From: Methyloceanibacter sp.
GTDB lineage: Bacteria > Pseudomonadota > Alphaproteobacteria > Rhizobiales > Methyloligellaceae
NCBI GenBank assembly: GCA_029287395.1
Contig: JARFRF010000100.1
Coordinates: forward strand, 1-42,586
Direction: 5' to 3'
Length of the DNA: 42,586 nt
The notes beneath the pieces were generated by a model. The model searched no databases. It was given only the letters and a program-made list of their open reading frames with translations, and was not told the origin of the DNA. Positions 29,899 through 39,047 of this stretch are shown in pieces (position 1 is the stretch's first letter; every line of letters starts with the position of its first letter). The position numbers and the translations under genes were made by a program.

Positions 29899-31326
29899 TC
29901 ATTCTGCGGCGATGGAATGCTTCGAGCCCAGCCAATCGTCCAAGTCTGTGAGTGCGCGGGCTGACATGGCCGTCTTACGCGCGAGCGCCTTGGTCCAACG
30001 CCGTCCGTCTGGGCGCGGCTCCGGATGCTTCGGTCGGCGCTCGACCGTAACCGGCGGGAACAGACCGAAGTTCACATTCATAGGCTGAAAACTGCGGCTG
30101 CTGCTGCCTTCGATGCTCAAATGTCCGCCCGTAATATGCGCCAGCAGCGCGCCAAGCGCTGTCGTTGGCGGGGGTGCTGACGTGGCCCGCCCCACCCATT
30201 CGGCCGCCGCGAAGCGGCCAGCGATAAGCCCTATAGCGGCAGACTCCACATAGCCCTCAACACCGGTAACTTGGCCGGCGAATCTGAGGCGTGGCTGTGC
30301 CTTAAGCCGTAGGGTCTCATCCAGCAGTATTGGGCTGTTGAGGAACGTGTTGCGGTGGAGACCGCCCAGGCGCGCAAACTCCGCGTTCTCAAGCCCTGGG
30401 ATCATACGAAAAACGCGGACTTGCTCGGCGTACTTAAGCTTGGTCTGAAAGCCGACCATGTTCCAAAGCGTGCCCAGCGCATTGTCTTGGCGCAGCTGGA
30501 TGACCGCATAGGGCTTCTCATCGGGCCGATGAGCGTTCGTCAATCCAACTGGCTTCAACGGACCGTAGCGCAGCGTGTCACGGCCCCGCTCGGCCATGAC
30601 CTCGATCGGCAGACAGCCCTCGAAATACGGCGTCTTCTCAAAGTCCTTGAACGCCGTTTTTTCGCCGGCGAGGAGCGCGTTGATGAAGGCGTCGTACTGC
30701 GCTTGATTGAGAGGGCAGTTGATGTAGTCCGCACCCGTTCCGCCGGGACCGACTTTGTCGTATCGGGATTGCCGCCAGCACACCGACATGTCGATGGCCT
30801 CAAGGTGCACGATCGGGGCAATGGCATCGAAGAAGGCAAGCTCCTCTTCGCCGGTTAGGGCGCCGATCTCCTCTGCTAGAGCCGGGGAAGTCAAAGGTCC
30901 TGTGGCGACGATCACGCTGCGCCAGTCTCCCGGAGGCAAACCAGCGACTTCCCCGCGGGCGATCTGGACGAGTGTGTGCGCCTCAAGCGCCGCGGTGACC
31001 CTAGCGGAGAACAGGTCGCGATCCACAGCGAGCGCACCGCCTGCGGGCAGTTTGTGGGCATCCGCTGACGCCATGACGAGCGATCCGCAACGGCGCATCT
31101 CCTCATGGAGAAGCCCAACGGCATTCGTCTCCGCATCGTCTGAGCGAAAAGAGTTGGAGCAGACGAGTTCGGCGAGACCATCCGTTTTGTGGGCTTCCGT
31201 CCCGCGCTCGGGTCTCATTTCGTGGAGGATTACCGGAACGCCCGCCTTCGCGAGTTGCCAGGCGGCTTCGCTGCCCGCAAGGCCGCCGCCAACTACATGT
31301 ACTGGGTCTCTCGAAGACGTCGTCAT
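29899..31326 (-). CDS. trmFO: Methylenetetrahydrofolate--tRNA-(uracil-5-)-methyltransferase
   Basis: [77 protein letters not shown]. Start at [11 protein letters not shown]. Confidence 0.96.
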   Translation of the reverse strand: MTTSSRDPVHVVGGGLAGSEAAWQLAKAGVPVILHEMRPERGTEAHKTDGLAELVCSNSFRSDDAETNAVGLLHEEMRRCGSLVMASADAHKLPAGGALAVDRDLFSARVTAALEAHTLVQIARGEVAGLPPGDWRSVIVATGPLTSPALAEEIGALTGEEELAFFDAIAPIVHLEAIDMSVCWRQSRYDKVGPGGTGADYINCPLNQAQYDAFINALLAGEKTAFKDFEKTPYFEGCLPIEVMAERGRDTLRYGPLKPVGLTNAHRPDEKPYAVIQLRQDNALGTLWNMVGFQTKLKYAEQVRVFRMIPGLENAEFARLGGLHRNTFLNSPILLDETLRLKAQPRLRFAGQVTGVEGYVESAAIGLIAGRFAAAEWVGRATSAPPPTTALGALLAHITGGHLSIEGSSSRSFQPMNVNFGLFPPVTVERRPKHPEPRPDGRRWTKALARKTAMSARALTDLDDWLGSKHSIAAE

Positions 31327-31568
31327 GTCCTTAGCTAGGCTGGCCAACTGGGCCATTTCAAGCAACTTTCGAACAAAATGCTGGGAAGTCTCAGCTGGCG
31401 CGGGGTTTGCGGCCCTTCAAGCAATTCGACTGACCTGGTGAAGTGCCGGTCAACCTTATTTCCCGGACTTCCTTGCTTGTCCGTTCGTGGCAGCCCAGGG
31501 TGCGGTAAGTCAGCGCCGCAGCCCTCGGTGCGAGGGTAATTAGCTTCGTTTGGAGACTCTTTATCACC

Positions 31569-32309
31569 ATGTCATCGGTTAACGTCGTTTGGAGAGGCAA
31601 CTGCCGCGGCTTAGAGGCGCGTGCACGCCTCTTGGAGTATTTGCAGCAGCTGGCTCACCTTAGTGAGAGCTATTTGCGGCCGGGCGAACGTCCACATCTT
31701 ACAGTGGTCAGGGAGAGGCAAGACCCGCCACGTGCCAATATCGAAATGGTCGATGAGATCCGCCAAGGCGGGGTCGGCGTTTCCACAGACATTACTGCTC
31801 ATCCAGAGATGCTGCTTGCGCGGGCCCGCGAGGCCGGTCTTCCGGTGCGCGCTGCAGGAGAAGGTAAATCCCTCGTCCTTCTTGATGAGGTGCGCCTGCG
31901 CGGCATCGACTTTCAGCTATTCGATCCGCGTGGTCTGTACCCTGAAAACGACCGGATGAGCTTTGTGTTTATTGAATCCCCCGAACACCACTTCATCGAC
32001 GGCCGCCTTGTAAGAGTCTCCGGAACGGATCGCGCAACGTTGTTGTCGTGTCCCAGTCTTCAATTGAAGTCGTATCTGGAGGATTGGACCGACTGTCTAT
32101 TTTCCTGGATCCGCTTTTTCCTAATGGGCGACCTGTGGTGGCGCCGCTACGAAGAACTGCAAGGCTATTGTGACTATCGCGGTGTTTTCGAAGCGATACA
32201 AACAACGCATGGCGGCGCCGAAGCGGAAATCGCGACATTCGATGCGGTGATTTCCACGTTCATGCAGCATGCCGAACACTGGCGGTACGAGGTGCAGCGT
32301 ACGGCCTAG
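31569..32309 (+). CDS. Hypothetical protein, family not recognised (246 aa)
   Basis: Complete ORF with ATG; no motif recognised by eye. Confidence 0.65.
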   Translation: MSSVNVVWRGNCRGLEARARLLEYLQQLAHLSESYLRPGERPHLTVVRERQDPPRANIEMVDEIRQGGVGVSTDITAHPEMLLARAREAGLPVRAAGEGKSLVLLDEVRLRGIDFQLFDPRGLYPENDRMSFVFIESPEHHFIDGRLVRVSGTDRATLLSCPSLQLKSYLEDWTDCLFSWIRFFLMGDLWWRRYEELQGYCDYRGVFEAIQTTHGGAEAEIATFDAVISTFMQHAEHWRYEVQRTA

Positions 32310-32321
32310 ACAGCGGCCGCG

Positions 32322-33197
32322 CTAAAAGCGTCCTTCGTCAGGAATATTGAGCGTTTCTCCGCACGCTTTGCAGTGCACGGCGTCCACCTCGTGCCGTTGC
32401 AACCCGCAGCCAGGGCAGGGATACCGTACCTTTTGTGGTCTCAGAAGCGTTTGAAGCAGCCGCAAGAACAGAGTCACGCCAAAAATCATGATCCCGACGG
32501 CAACCAGACGGCCAAATGAGCCGTGGAGCGTAATATCGCCGAATCCCGTCGTCGTAAGCGTTGCGACCGTGAAGTAGAGCGCATCAACATAGTTGCTGAT
32601 CGCAGGGTTCTGGTAGTGCTGTGTCTCGTATACGAGCCCGGTCGTTATGAACATGAACACGATCAAGTTCACGACGGCCACGATTGTTTCCTCATTGCGG
32701 CGGAAAAACGGGAAGTCCACGCGCAACGTCGCCATGAGCTGGTAGGTATGCAGTAGACGGAGCGTGCGCAGGATTCTTAGGAACCCGAGGCCTTCTCCGA
32801 CAATCGGTGCCAGGAAGGATAAGATGGCGATGATGTCTGCCCAAGTCGAGAAGTGAGCGAACTCGCGGCCTGGATGCGGACTTACCCAAAGTCGCGCTAG
32901 GAACTCGATCAGGATGACGACGCCAAAGCAAACGTCGAGCACCTCGATCCAAGGTGCATTGGGTCTGAAGGACGTGAAGATGATAAAGGCGACCGTGATT
33001 AGGTCGAAGGCGAGGATCCCGTAGCGAAACCGATGAGCTGCCCGGCTATGGCCGTGATAGAGCAGCCGCAAACGTTCTCGGAACGACTTGTCTTGCGGTT
33101 CGGCCTCCTGAGCCGGTTGTGTTCGCTCGCCGCCGTTGGCTGCCTTGGAATCGGACGAGGACGGCGCCTTCGTAGGTGTCGTCTGAACAGATGTCAT
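32322..33197 (-). CDS. Voltage-gated-like potassium channel (6TM) with C-terminal zinc ribbon
   Basis: S4-like FLRILRTLRLLHTYQLMATLR; filter TLTTTGFGDITLHG; C-terminus CPGCGLQRHEVDAVHCKACGETL. Confidence 0.88.
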   Translation of the reverse strand: MTSVQTTPTKAPSSSDSKAANGGERTQPAQEAEPQDKSFRERLRLLYHGHSRAAHRFRYGILAFDLITVAFIIFTSFRPNAPWIEVLDVCFGVVILIEFLARLWVSPHPGREFAHFSTWADIIAILSFLAPIVGEGLGFLRILRTLRLLHTYQLMATLRVDFPFFRRNEETIVAVVNLIVFMFITTGLVYETQHYQNPAISNYVDALYFTVATLTTTGFGDITLHGSFGRLVAVGIMIFGVTLFLRLLQTLLRPQKVRYPCPGCGLQRHEVDAVHCKACGETLNIPDEGRF

Positions 33198-33275
33198 TTG
33201 ACTGCAGCGAACCCCGCGTTACCTGTGCCTATCCCCAACGGTCAGTAATATAGTCCGGCGTCTTTGGAGTACAGG

Positions 33276-33893
33276 ATGACAGATCTCACGCTTTACCATG
33301 CCGCGCCGTCTCGCTCATCCCTTGTGCGCTGGATGCTGGAGGAACTGGGCGAGCCCTATGAGGTTGAAGTGCTTGTTCTATCAAAAGGAGAGCACCTCAC
33401 AGAGGACTACAAAGCAATCAATCCCATGGCAAAGGTGCCCGCACTGCGCCATCGCAATGTGGTCGTCACCGAAGCAGCTGCAATCTGCACCTATCTGGCC
33501 GATGAGTTTCCCGATCGCGGCCTAAATGTCCCGATTGGCGATCCGCTGCGCGGACCCTACTTGAAGTGGCTGTTTTTTGGGCCGAGCTGTATCGAACCTG
33601 CGATGATGGATAGTGCCTTTCCGCGAAAAGAAGCGCCACATCGCGGCACGATTGGTTATGGCGATCTTGCGCTGGTCATGGACGTCGTTTCTCAGGCTTT
33701 GGCGGGCGGCCCCTATCTCTTGGGTGATCGCTTCACAGCGGCCGATGTCGTGGTTGGTTCAACGCTGCGGTTTGGCATTGCATTCAAGCTACTGCCGGAG
33801 CGACCCGAGGTCATGGCCTATATCGGTCGTCTGCTTGAACGACCCGCTATGCAACGAACGCTCGCACTTGATGAGGAACTTGCCTCTTCCTAG
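33276..33893 (+). CDS. Glutathione S-transferase family protein
   Basis: MTDLTLYHAAPSRSSLVRWMLEELGEPYEVEVL...NPMAKVPALRHRNVVVTEAAAICTYLADEFP. Confidence 0.92.
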   Translation: MTDLTLYHAAPSRSSLVRWMLEELGEPYEVEVLVLSKGEHLTEDYKAINPMAKVPALRHRNVVVTEAAAICTYLADEFPDRGLNVPIGDPLRGPYLKWLFFGPSCIEPAMMDSAFPRKEAPHRGTIGYGDLALVMDVVSQALAGGPYLLGDRFTAADVVVGSTLRFGIAFKLLPERPEVMAYIGRLLERPAMQRTLALDEELASS

Positions 33894-34318
33894 CTGCTGC
33901 CTCGAAGGTTGAAGAGGCGCAGGAGTAGGGCCGTGCCCAGGCCCCAAGTGGCATTCAGCAACATCGAGACGAGATAGCGCGGCCACAACGATGGCGTCTC
34001 AAGCCCCTTCAGAGGCGGCACAACGAAGAACGCTACGAGGGGAAGAGCAATTGCGCCGGCCAAGATCCAGGAGAACCAGTAGCCAGTGCCGCTAAGCCGG
34101 GCCAGGATCGGCGCGAGCACCAGGCCCCATAGTCCGCCCCAGAAAGCTTTTGATAGCAGCGAGGGCACCCCTAGCGGTGGCACTGCGTCTGTTGGCCAGG
34201 CCGGGCGGGTGAGAGGTATCAGGCCGACGTTGTTGAAAACATACCAGAGCCCTTGGTGGAAAATGAGCGTGGCCAAGAACCCGGCTGCGAAGCCTGCTAG
34301 CAACAATCTCAGCGACAT
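33890..34318 (-). CDS. Hypothetical membrane protein (multi-TM, 142 aa)
   Basis: MSLRLLLAGFAAGFLATLIFHQGLWYVFNNVG...; hydrophobic helices; stop shares a palindromic CTAG with the GST gene stop. Confidence 0.75.
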   Translation of the reverse strand: MSLRLLLAGFAAGFLATLIFHQGLWYVFNNVGLIPLTRPAWPTDAVPPLGVPSLLSKAFWGGLWGLVLAPILARLSGTGYWFSWILAGAIALPLVAFFVVPPLKGLETPSLWPRYLVSMLLNATWGLGTALLLRLFNLRGSS

Positions 34319-34488
34319 CTCGATCCCTCAAAAGAAGGCGCAACAGCATCCTATCAAGCATAGCTGCAAGGGAGCGATTGCGCACGGCGAGAGAGGTCCA
34401 GCGCCGATTTGCCTCTTGGACACCGTCATAGGATTGGCTTATTTCAGGGGCCGTATCGGACGGCTGTCATCGACGAGGTCTTTTTTCA

Positions 34489-35340
34489 ATGGAGCGCGCG
34501 ACAAAGAAGGCGATCAGGCGGTTTGGTATCGCTGGGGCCGTGCTTTTGCTTGGCCTCATCTTGGTGCCCTTGCTGACGATCTTCTATCTGGGCTGCGGCG
34601 TGATTGACGTCATGCGGAATAAGCGCCGCGACGCAATGGTGTTCCGCAAGTATTTCATGGGTAACGGCATCACGACCTGGCTACTCTCGCCCCTGAATCT
34701 GTTGGTGGATTTGTTCTGCTACCGGAACAAGGGCGTCTACAAGCTCGATGATCTTCCGCCGGAGTGGCGCGAAGAGGTCAACTCGGTCCTCGATATCTTC
34801 CGCAATCAGAAAGACGCAATTGTCGCGGAGATCGACGAAACATTCGAGGACGGTCGCCGGGGAATGTATGTTTACGAGTGGTACGGCAAGCGCAAAGAGC
34901 ACGCTGTTGAGGGGCTGAAGCGGGACTATAAATACGTCAAGACGATTGCCGTCTCGGTGTTCTCAGGCAAGGAATCCACCTCATTCCATTATGGGCCGCT
35001 GCGTATGACGCTGCGTGTTTTGTTCAACCTCACCCCTGTGGATACGGACAAGGTCTATATTCAATGCGGCTGGGAAAAGCACTTCTGGCGCGATGACCCG
35101 CTGTACATCTTCGACGACACGCTGATCCACCGATCAGTTAATGACTACGACGCGCGGCGCTTCGTCGTGTTCATGGATATTGTGCGCCCCACCGCCTATC
35201 CCGAGCTGCTCAGCAAACTTATTGCCGGTGTGTCCGTTCTTGTTGAACGCGCCAATGCCATGTTCTACAAAAACTGGAAAATGCTGCGCCCGGGCGCGAA
35301 GAGCGCAGAGCCGCCGACACCTCATTCGGAAGCCGCGTAG
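34489..35340 (+). CDS. Membrane-anchored aspartyl/asparaginyl beta-hydroxylase-like protein
   Basis: N-terminal TM; FHYGPLRMTLRVLFNLTP and PLYIFDDTLIHRSVNDYDARRFVVFMDIVRP resemble the two His motifs and Arg motif of PF05118. Confidence 0.7.
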   Translation: MERATKKAIRRFGIAGAVLLLGLILVPLLTIFYLGCGVIDVMRNKRRDAMVFRKYFMGNGITTWLLSPLNLLVDLFCYRNKGVYKLDDLPPEWREEVNSVLDIFRNQKDAIVAEIDETFEDGRRGMYVYEWYGKRKEHAVEGLKRDYKYVKTIAVSVFSGKESTSFHYGPLRMTLRVLFNLTPVDTDKVYIQCGWEKHFWRDDPLYIFDDTLIHRSVNDYDARRFVVFMDIVRPTAYPELLSKLIAGVSVLVERANAMFYKNWKMLRPGAKSAEPPTPHSEAA

Positions 35341-35365
35341 TACGCAAGTCTGGGGAACTTCGGCC

Positions 35366-35855
35366 GTGCTAACCGTGATCTCCGGAGGACAAACCGGAGC
35401 CGACCGTGCCGCTTTGGAAGCAGCGACGGCGACGGCGGTGCCGTATGGCGGATGGTGCCCGAAAGGGGGTTGGGCAGAGGACATGCCCGAGCCGCCTGGC
35501 ATCTTGGCGCTCTATCCTGGATTGCGCGAAACACCCTCTAGGCAGCCATCGCAGCGCACCGATTGGAATGTGCGGGACTCTGAGGCGCTGCTGGTGCTTG
35601 TCGGCCAAGGAGGCATCCGATGTTTCAAAGGGGACCCGGCGAGCTGTCCAGCACGCGGAAGGGCTAGGCAAGCCCGTTGCAATAGTGAGTGTTGTGGACC
35701 ACGAGGCGGAGATACATGTGCGGCGGTTCTTGAAGCCCTTCGACAACCTGCCCGTTTGTATCGCTGGTCCGCGGGAGAGCGAGTCGCCGGGGCTGCAAGG
35801 AGCCGCCCTCATAGTCCTCCGATCCGCTCTATCGGCACAGGCGGCAGGCAGCTAG
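35366..35855 (+). pseudogene. MoCo-carrier-like/SLOG-type protein gene with apparent frameshift
   Basis: Frame of ORF 35141..35887 gives LTVISGGQTGADRAALEAA...PKGGWAEDM...TDWNVRDSEALLVLVGQGG; frame of ORF 35406..35855 continues SKGTRRAVQHAEGLGKPVAIVSVVD...CIAGPRESESPGLQGAALIVLRSAL. Confidence 0.72.
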
Positions 35856-36022
35856 CCGAATACATTCAGCCAGTCATTGGGATCTGAGCGGCTTCTATGG
35901 GTGTCCGCCTCGCCAAGGGGGGAACCCGGAGGCCGGTTGCGAATTGTGTCCATATCGAGGCAAGGGCCGTAGGCTGGCGCGGCTTATGGGAGTGTGGAGA
36001 GTGAAGATCGGAGGAGGATGCA

Positions 36023-36484
36023 ATGACGTACAATGCGATGCGGAGTTTGTTCGCCACTGGGCTCCTGGGCGCGGGCCTGGCTCTTCTTGCCGCGGCACCT
36101 GTTGCTGCAATGGGGAGCCTTGTCGGAGGCGACGAAATAGACAATTGCTCAAACGAAGATGGCGCGTTCAACGACGCGGCCTTTGTTATAGCAACGAGCC
36201 CCAAGCCGGGAGAGCGGGTAGAAAGCGGGTTCGATGTCACTGGTTGTTCCCGGACCTTCGAGAGCAATGTGCAGTGGAGGCTCTTGGCCCGGGACGGCTC
36301 GGTGCTTGCCAGCGGAAACACGTCCGGCGGCGGTGTTGACGGGCCCGGAGCCTTCAGTTTCGTCATTCCCTACACGGTTAACGTTCAGCAGGTCGGGCAT
36401 TTGGAGGTCTTTGAGGAGGATGCATCGGACGGAGAGGGGTTTCCGCCGGGGCGGACAGTGATACCCATCATCCTCAAGCCCTAG
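36023..36484 (+). CDS. Secreted Gmad2 immunoglobulin-like domain protein
   Basis: Signal peptide; VIATSPKPGERVESGFDVTGCSRTFESNVQWRLLARDGSVLASG...GAFSFVIPYTV...GHLEVFEEDASDGEG. Confidence 0.75.
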   Translation: MTYNAMRSLFATGLLGAGLALLAAAPVAAMGSLVGGDEIDNCSNEDGAFNDAAFVIATSPKPGERVESGFDVTGCSRTFESNVQWRLLARDGSVLASGNTSGGGVDGPGAFSFVIPYTVNVQQVGHLEVFEEDASDGEGFPPGRTVIPIILKP

Positions 36485-36614
36485 CGTCGCCTTCGCAGAG
36501 AAGCCGGCCGCTCCAGAACTTCGTGGAAAGACATCGCGTGGCGTCTTAAGAAGACGGCGCCGTGGTAAGTTGTGACGTCCGCACGAACATGATTCTTCAG
36601 GAAAGGGGGGAACC

Positions 36615-36878
36615 ATGCTGGAAGTGCTCATAGTCATACTGATCGTCGGCGCCATTGCCGGTTGGTTAGCCGGCCTTTTAGTTCAAGGAACCGGATTTGG
36701 CCTTCTCGGCGATATCGTCGTTGGTATCCTGGGCGCCCTCGTAACCGGATTTCTGCTTCCTAAGATCGGCATCGTCCTCGCCGTGGGCGGGGGCATTCTC
36801 GGGTCAATTATCGCGGCCTTCATTGGAGCTGTTATTCTCTTGGTCGTCGTGAAGCTGCTAAAGAAGCTGTTTTCTTAA
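36615..36878 (+). CDS. GlsB/YeaQ/YmgE family small membrane protein
   Basis: IVGAIAGWLAGLLVQGTGFGLLGDIVVGILGALVTGFLLPKIG. Confidence 0.85.
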   Translation: MLEVLIVILIVGAIAGWLAGLLVQGTGFGLLGDIVVGILGALVTGFLLPKIGIVLAVGGGILGSIIAAFIGAVILLVVVKLLKKLFS

Positions 36879-36911
36879 AGAATAATGATTTTTCAACGTG
36901 TTAGCGGTTTT

Positions 36912-36945
36912 GAACGCCGTTCCACTGATCCATGGAGCGGCGTTC
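36912..36945. other. Long inverted repeat / terminator-like hairpin without T-tract
   Basis: GAACGCCGTTCCA-ctgatcca-TGGAGCGGCGTTC, 13-bp stem with one G-T pair. Confidence 0.75.
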
Positions 36946-37102
36946 TGCCGTAATGGGGACGTGTTCGCTTGGTCATGACCGTTGCTGCATTGCAACATGT
37001 CCGGCCGAATGAAACATTTTGCCGCATCTTGTTACCAAGAGAACACGTTTTCGTCACAACCTGAACCTCCCGTCGTCAGAATTATCGAGCAAAAGCTCCC
37101 GC

Positions 37103-37124
37103 CTGAGCGGTTTCTTCCGCTCAG
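37103..37124 (+). other. Perfect 8-bp hairpin about 25 nt upstream of the SleB-like gene
   Basis: CTGAGCGG-tttctt-CCGCTCAG. Confidence 0.6.
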
Positions 37125-37148
37125 TTGCAATATCCATGAGATGTATAC

Positions 37149-37868
37149 ATGAGGATCCGGATGCCGTTCAGCATCAGAATTAGTTTGTTTGTCTTCGTAT
37201 TGTTTGGGTTAGCCATGCCCACTCACGCTGGTGACGTGGCCACGGATATTAATTATTCGGGTGCAGCGCACAATGCAGGTGCGGGTCTAGCGAAGGCAGC
37301 GGCCGTCGTTGCTGAGCAGATTGAGCCAGCAAGCCAGACGAGTGCTGTGGAAGCCGGTAAAGCGGCGAGCGGCGTATTGTCGGCAGCGCTAGAGGTGGCC
37401 GCACAGGGCGTTGGATCAGACCGCCGACTGAATGCAGAACAGGCGCGCGATCTGCGGTGCTTGGCCGAAGGCATTTATTTTGAGGCGCGCGGCGAGCCGT
37501 GGCGCGGCCAGCTGGCCGTCGGACGCGTAATCCTGAACCGCGTTGCGAGCAAGCAGTATCCCGACACGGTTTGTGATGTCGTTTACCAGAACAGTCATCT
37601 CCACAACCGTTGCCAATTTTCCTTTGCGTGCGATGGCAAGGACGACAGCATTCGCAACGCGGACGCATGGTTTAGCGTGCGAGGTTTTGCCTCTTGGCTG
37701 TTGGCCAACACCGAGAGCAAGCCTAGTGGGAGCGATTACCAGGTTCTCGCATCGCTCGAGTCTGCAACGCACTACCACGCGGATTATGTCCTTCCGCACT
37801 GGGCCAAACACTTCGAGCTCACAGCGCGTATTGGGCGACACATTTTCTATTCAGATCCGAGCGTTTAA
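37149..37868 (+). CDS. SleB-type cell wall hydrolase
   Basis: DLRCLAEGIYFEARGEPWRGQLAVGRVILNRVASKQYPDTVCDVVYQNS....CQFSFACDG. Confidence 0.92.
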   Translation: MRIRMPFSIRISLFVFVLFGLAMPTHAGDVATDINYSGAAHNAGAGLAKAAAVVAEQIEPASQTSAVEAGKAASGVLSAALEVAAQGVGSDRRLNAEQARDLRCLAEGIYFEARGEPWRGQLAVGRVILNRVASKQYPDTVCDVVYQNSHLHNRCQFSFACDGKDDSIRNADAWFSVRGFASWLLANTESKPSGSDYQVLASLESATHYHADYVLPHWAKHFELTARIGRHIFYSDPSV

Positions 37869-37975
37869 CCCAACGGACGGCGGGGCGGCCCACGCGGTCG
37901 TCCTCTTGCAAATCCTCAGCCTCAGCATATCTCTAAGGCATAAGCATCTTCATCTGGCTTATGTGGGAGATGACC

Positions 37976-38155
37976 ATGCGTTGGCTGTTTATCGCACTTG
38001 CGCCTCTAGCCCTTGCCGGCTGTGTCACAGAACAGGGGCCTGCTTTGCCCATGACGTTGGCGCCGGCGGAGACCGCTCGGGCAGACTGTCTGACTTACGG
38101 TGACACGCCAGCTTTCGGCGAGTGCCGGCCCGAGCGTGACGATTCCGCTCGATAG
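37976..38155 (+). CDS. Small lipoprotein, hypothetical
   Basis: MRWLFIALAPLALAGCVTEQGP: lipobox LAGC; 59 aa. Confidence 0.5.
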   Translation: MRWLFIALAPLALAGCVTEQGPALPMTLAPAETARADCLTYGDTPAFGECRPERDDSAR

Positions 38156-38383
38156 CGCCACAACGTGCGGGTCTGCGAACGGAACGCTTCACACGTTAAC
38201 GACATAGCCTTCGGCCGCGCTGACCGCTGTCAACGCCGGTTTCAAACGCATTCTGGATCGAGAGCGCTTGCTGGCGTCGCCGTGAGCGGCTACCACAACG
38301 CGCCATAGGCGCTGCGCCAACGTCGATTCTGGATACCGCCTCCCGGAACTATCGCTGGATTTTGGATCGATACGATACGAGCC

Positions 38384-38644
38384 ATGACACGCCGAGCCAT
38401 GTTCAGCAGCCGCCTGGAGCGCCGAAGGCAAGTGCGCCGCTTTGCCAGGCTCGTGGGTTTCACGGTCTTTGTCGTCGGGCTGGGTTTCGTTGCCGTCTTT
38501 GCGGTTCAGGGCTTCGAGTTTCTCGGTATTGCGGACGCGGACCGCCTACCGCTTGGCGTGGCGGTATTGGGCGCCATCGGCGCTGTACTGGGATTTTCCC
38601 TGCTGGCCTATTTGCTTGTCCGCATCTTCAGCAAGATCGAGTAA
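38384..38644 (+). CDS. Small two-TM hypothetical membrane protein
   Basis: Basic N-terminus then hydrophobic LVGFTVFVVGLGFVAVFAV and GVAVLGAIGAVLGFSLLAYLLVRIF. Confidence 0.5.
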   Translation: MTRRAMFSSRLERRRQVRRFARLVGFTVFVVGLGFVAVFAVQGFEFLGIADADRLPLGVAVLGAIGAVLGFSLLAYLLVRIFSKIE

Positions 38645-38742
38645 CCGACGTCTAACTGTCACAATGAGACCAGTGACGAAGGCCCTCCGGGCGATCTAGA
38701 CTGCGCTTTGGCTCGCAACGCGCAAAATGGGAGGGACGATCC

Positions 38743-39006
38743 ATGGATCTTGCCGGGCTATTGGTTCAGGCCGTCTCTGGTGCTGTCGGTGGCAGCGCCG
38801 TGGGTTCGGCCGCGAAGAACTATTCTCTGGGACCTATTGGGAATGCCATTGCTGGCGCCGTCGGTGGGGGCGTCCTGGGTCAGCTGATCGGCAGTGTTGC
38901 CGGCCCTATGATCGAGGGGTGGATCGGAGACATTCTCGGTGGTGGTGTTGGCGGAATCGCTATGACGCTCATTGCCGGTCTCATTCGCAACATGACGGCA
39001 AAATAG
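38743..39006 (+). CDS. Glycine-rich small membrane protein, hypothetical
   Basis: GAVGGSAVGSAAKNYSLGPIGNAIAGAVGGGVLGQLIGSVAGPMIEGWIGDILGGGVGGIAMTLIAGLI; GGGAGGG-like SD region precedes ATG. Confidence 0.65.
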   Translation: MDLAGLLVQAVSGAVGGSAVGSAAKNYSLGPIGNAIAGAVGGGVLGQLIGSVAGPMIEGWIGDILGGGVGGIAMTLIAGLIRNMTAK

Positions 39007-39022
39007 CTGCTGCAGCGGCTGG

Positions 39023-39047
39023 TACGGCGCCCCAACAGGGCGCCGTA
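39023..39047 (+). terminator. Terminator-like hairpin (weak T-tract)
   Basis: TACGGCGCCC-caaca-GGGCGCCGTA perfect 10-bp stem 17 nt after the 39006 stop. Confidence 0.45.

Noticed and set aside
30755-31441. 228-aa plus-strand ORF opposite trmFO
   Set aside because: Ser/Ala-rich antisense translation of conserved TrmFO N-terminal domain.
31522-31536. CCCTC-ggtgc-GAGGG hairpin upstream of 31569
   Set aside because: Only 5 bp, no T-tract or repeat; not distinguishable from chance in GC-rich DNA.
34086-34607. 173-aa plus-strand ORF upstream of the hydroxylase-like gene
   Set aside because: Overlaps antisense to the 33890-34318 membrane protein and out of frame with the well-supported 34489 gene; no domain.
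38189-38431. 80-aa minus-strand ORF in the gap before 38384
   Set aside because: No motif, overlaps the better-supported plus ORF start; not enough evidence to call.
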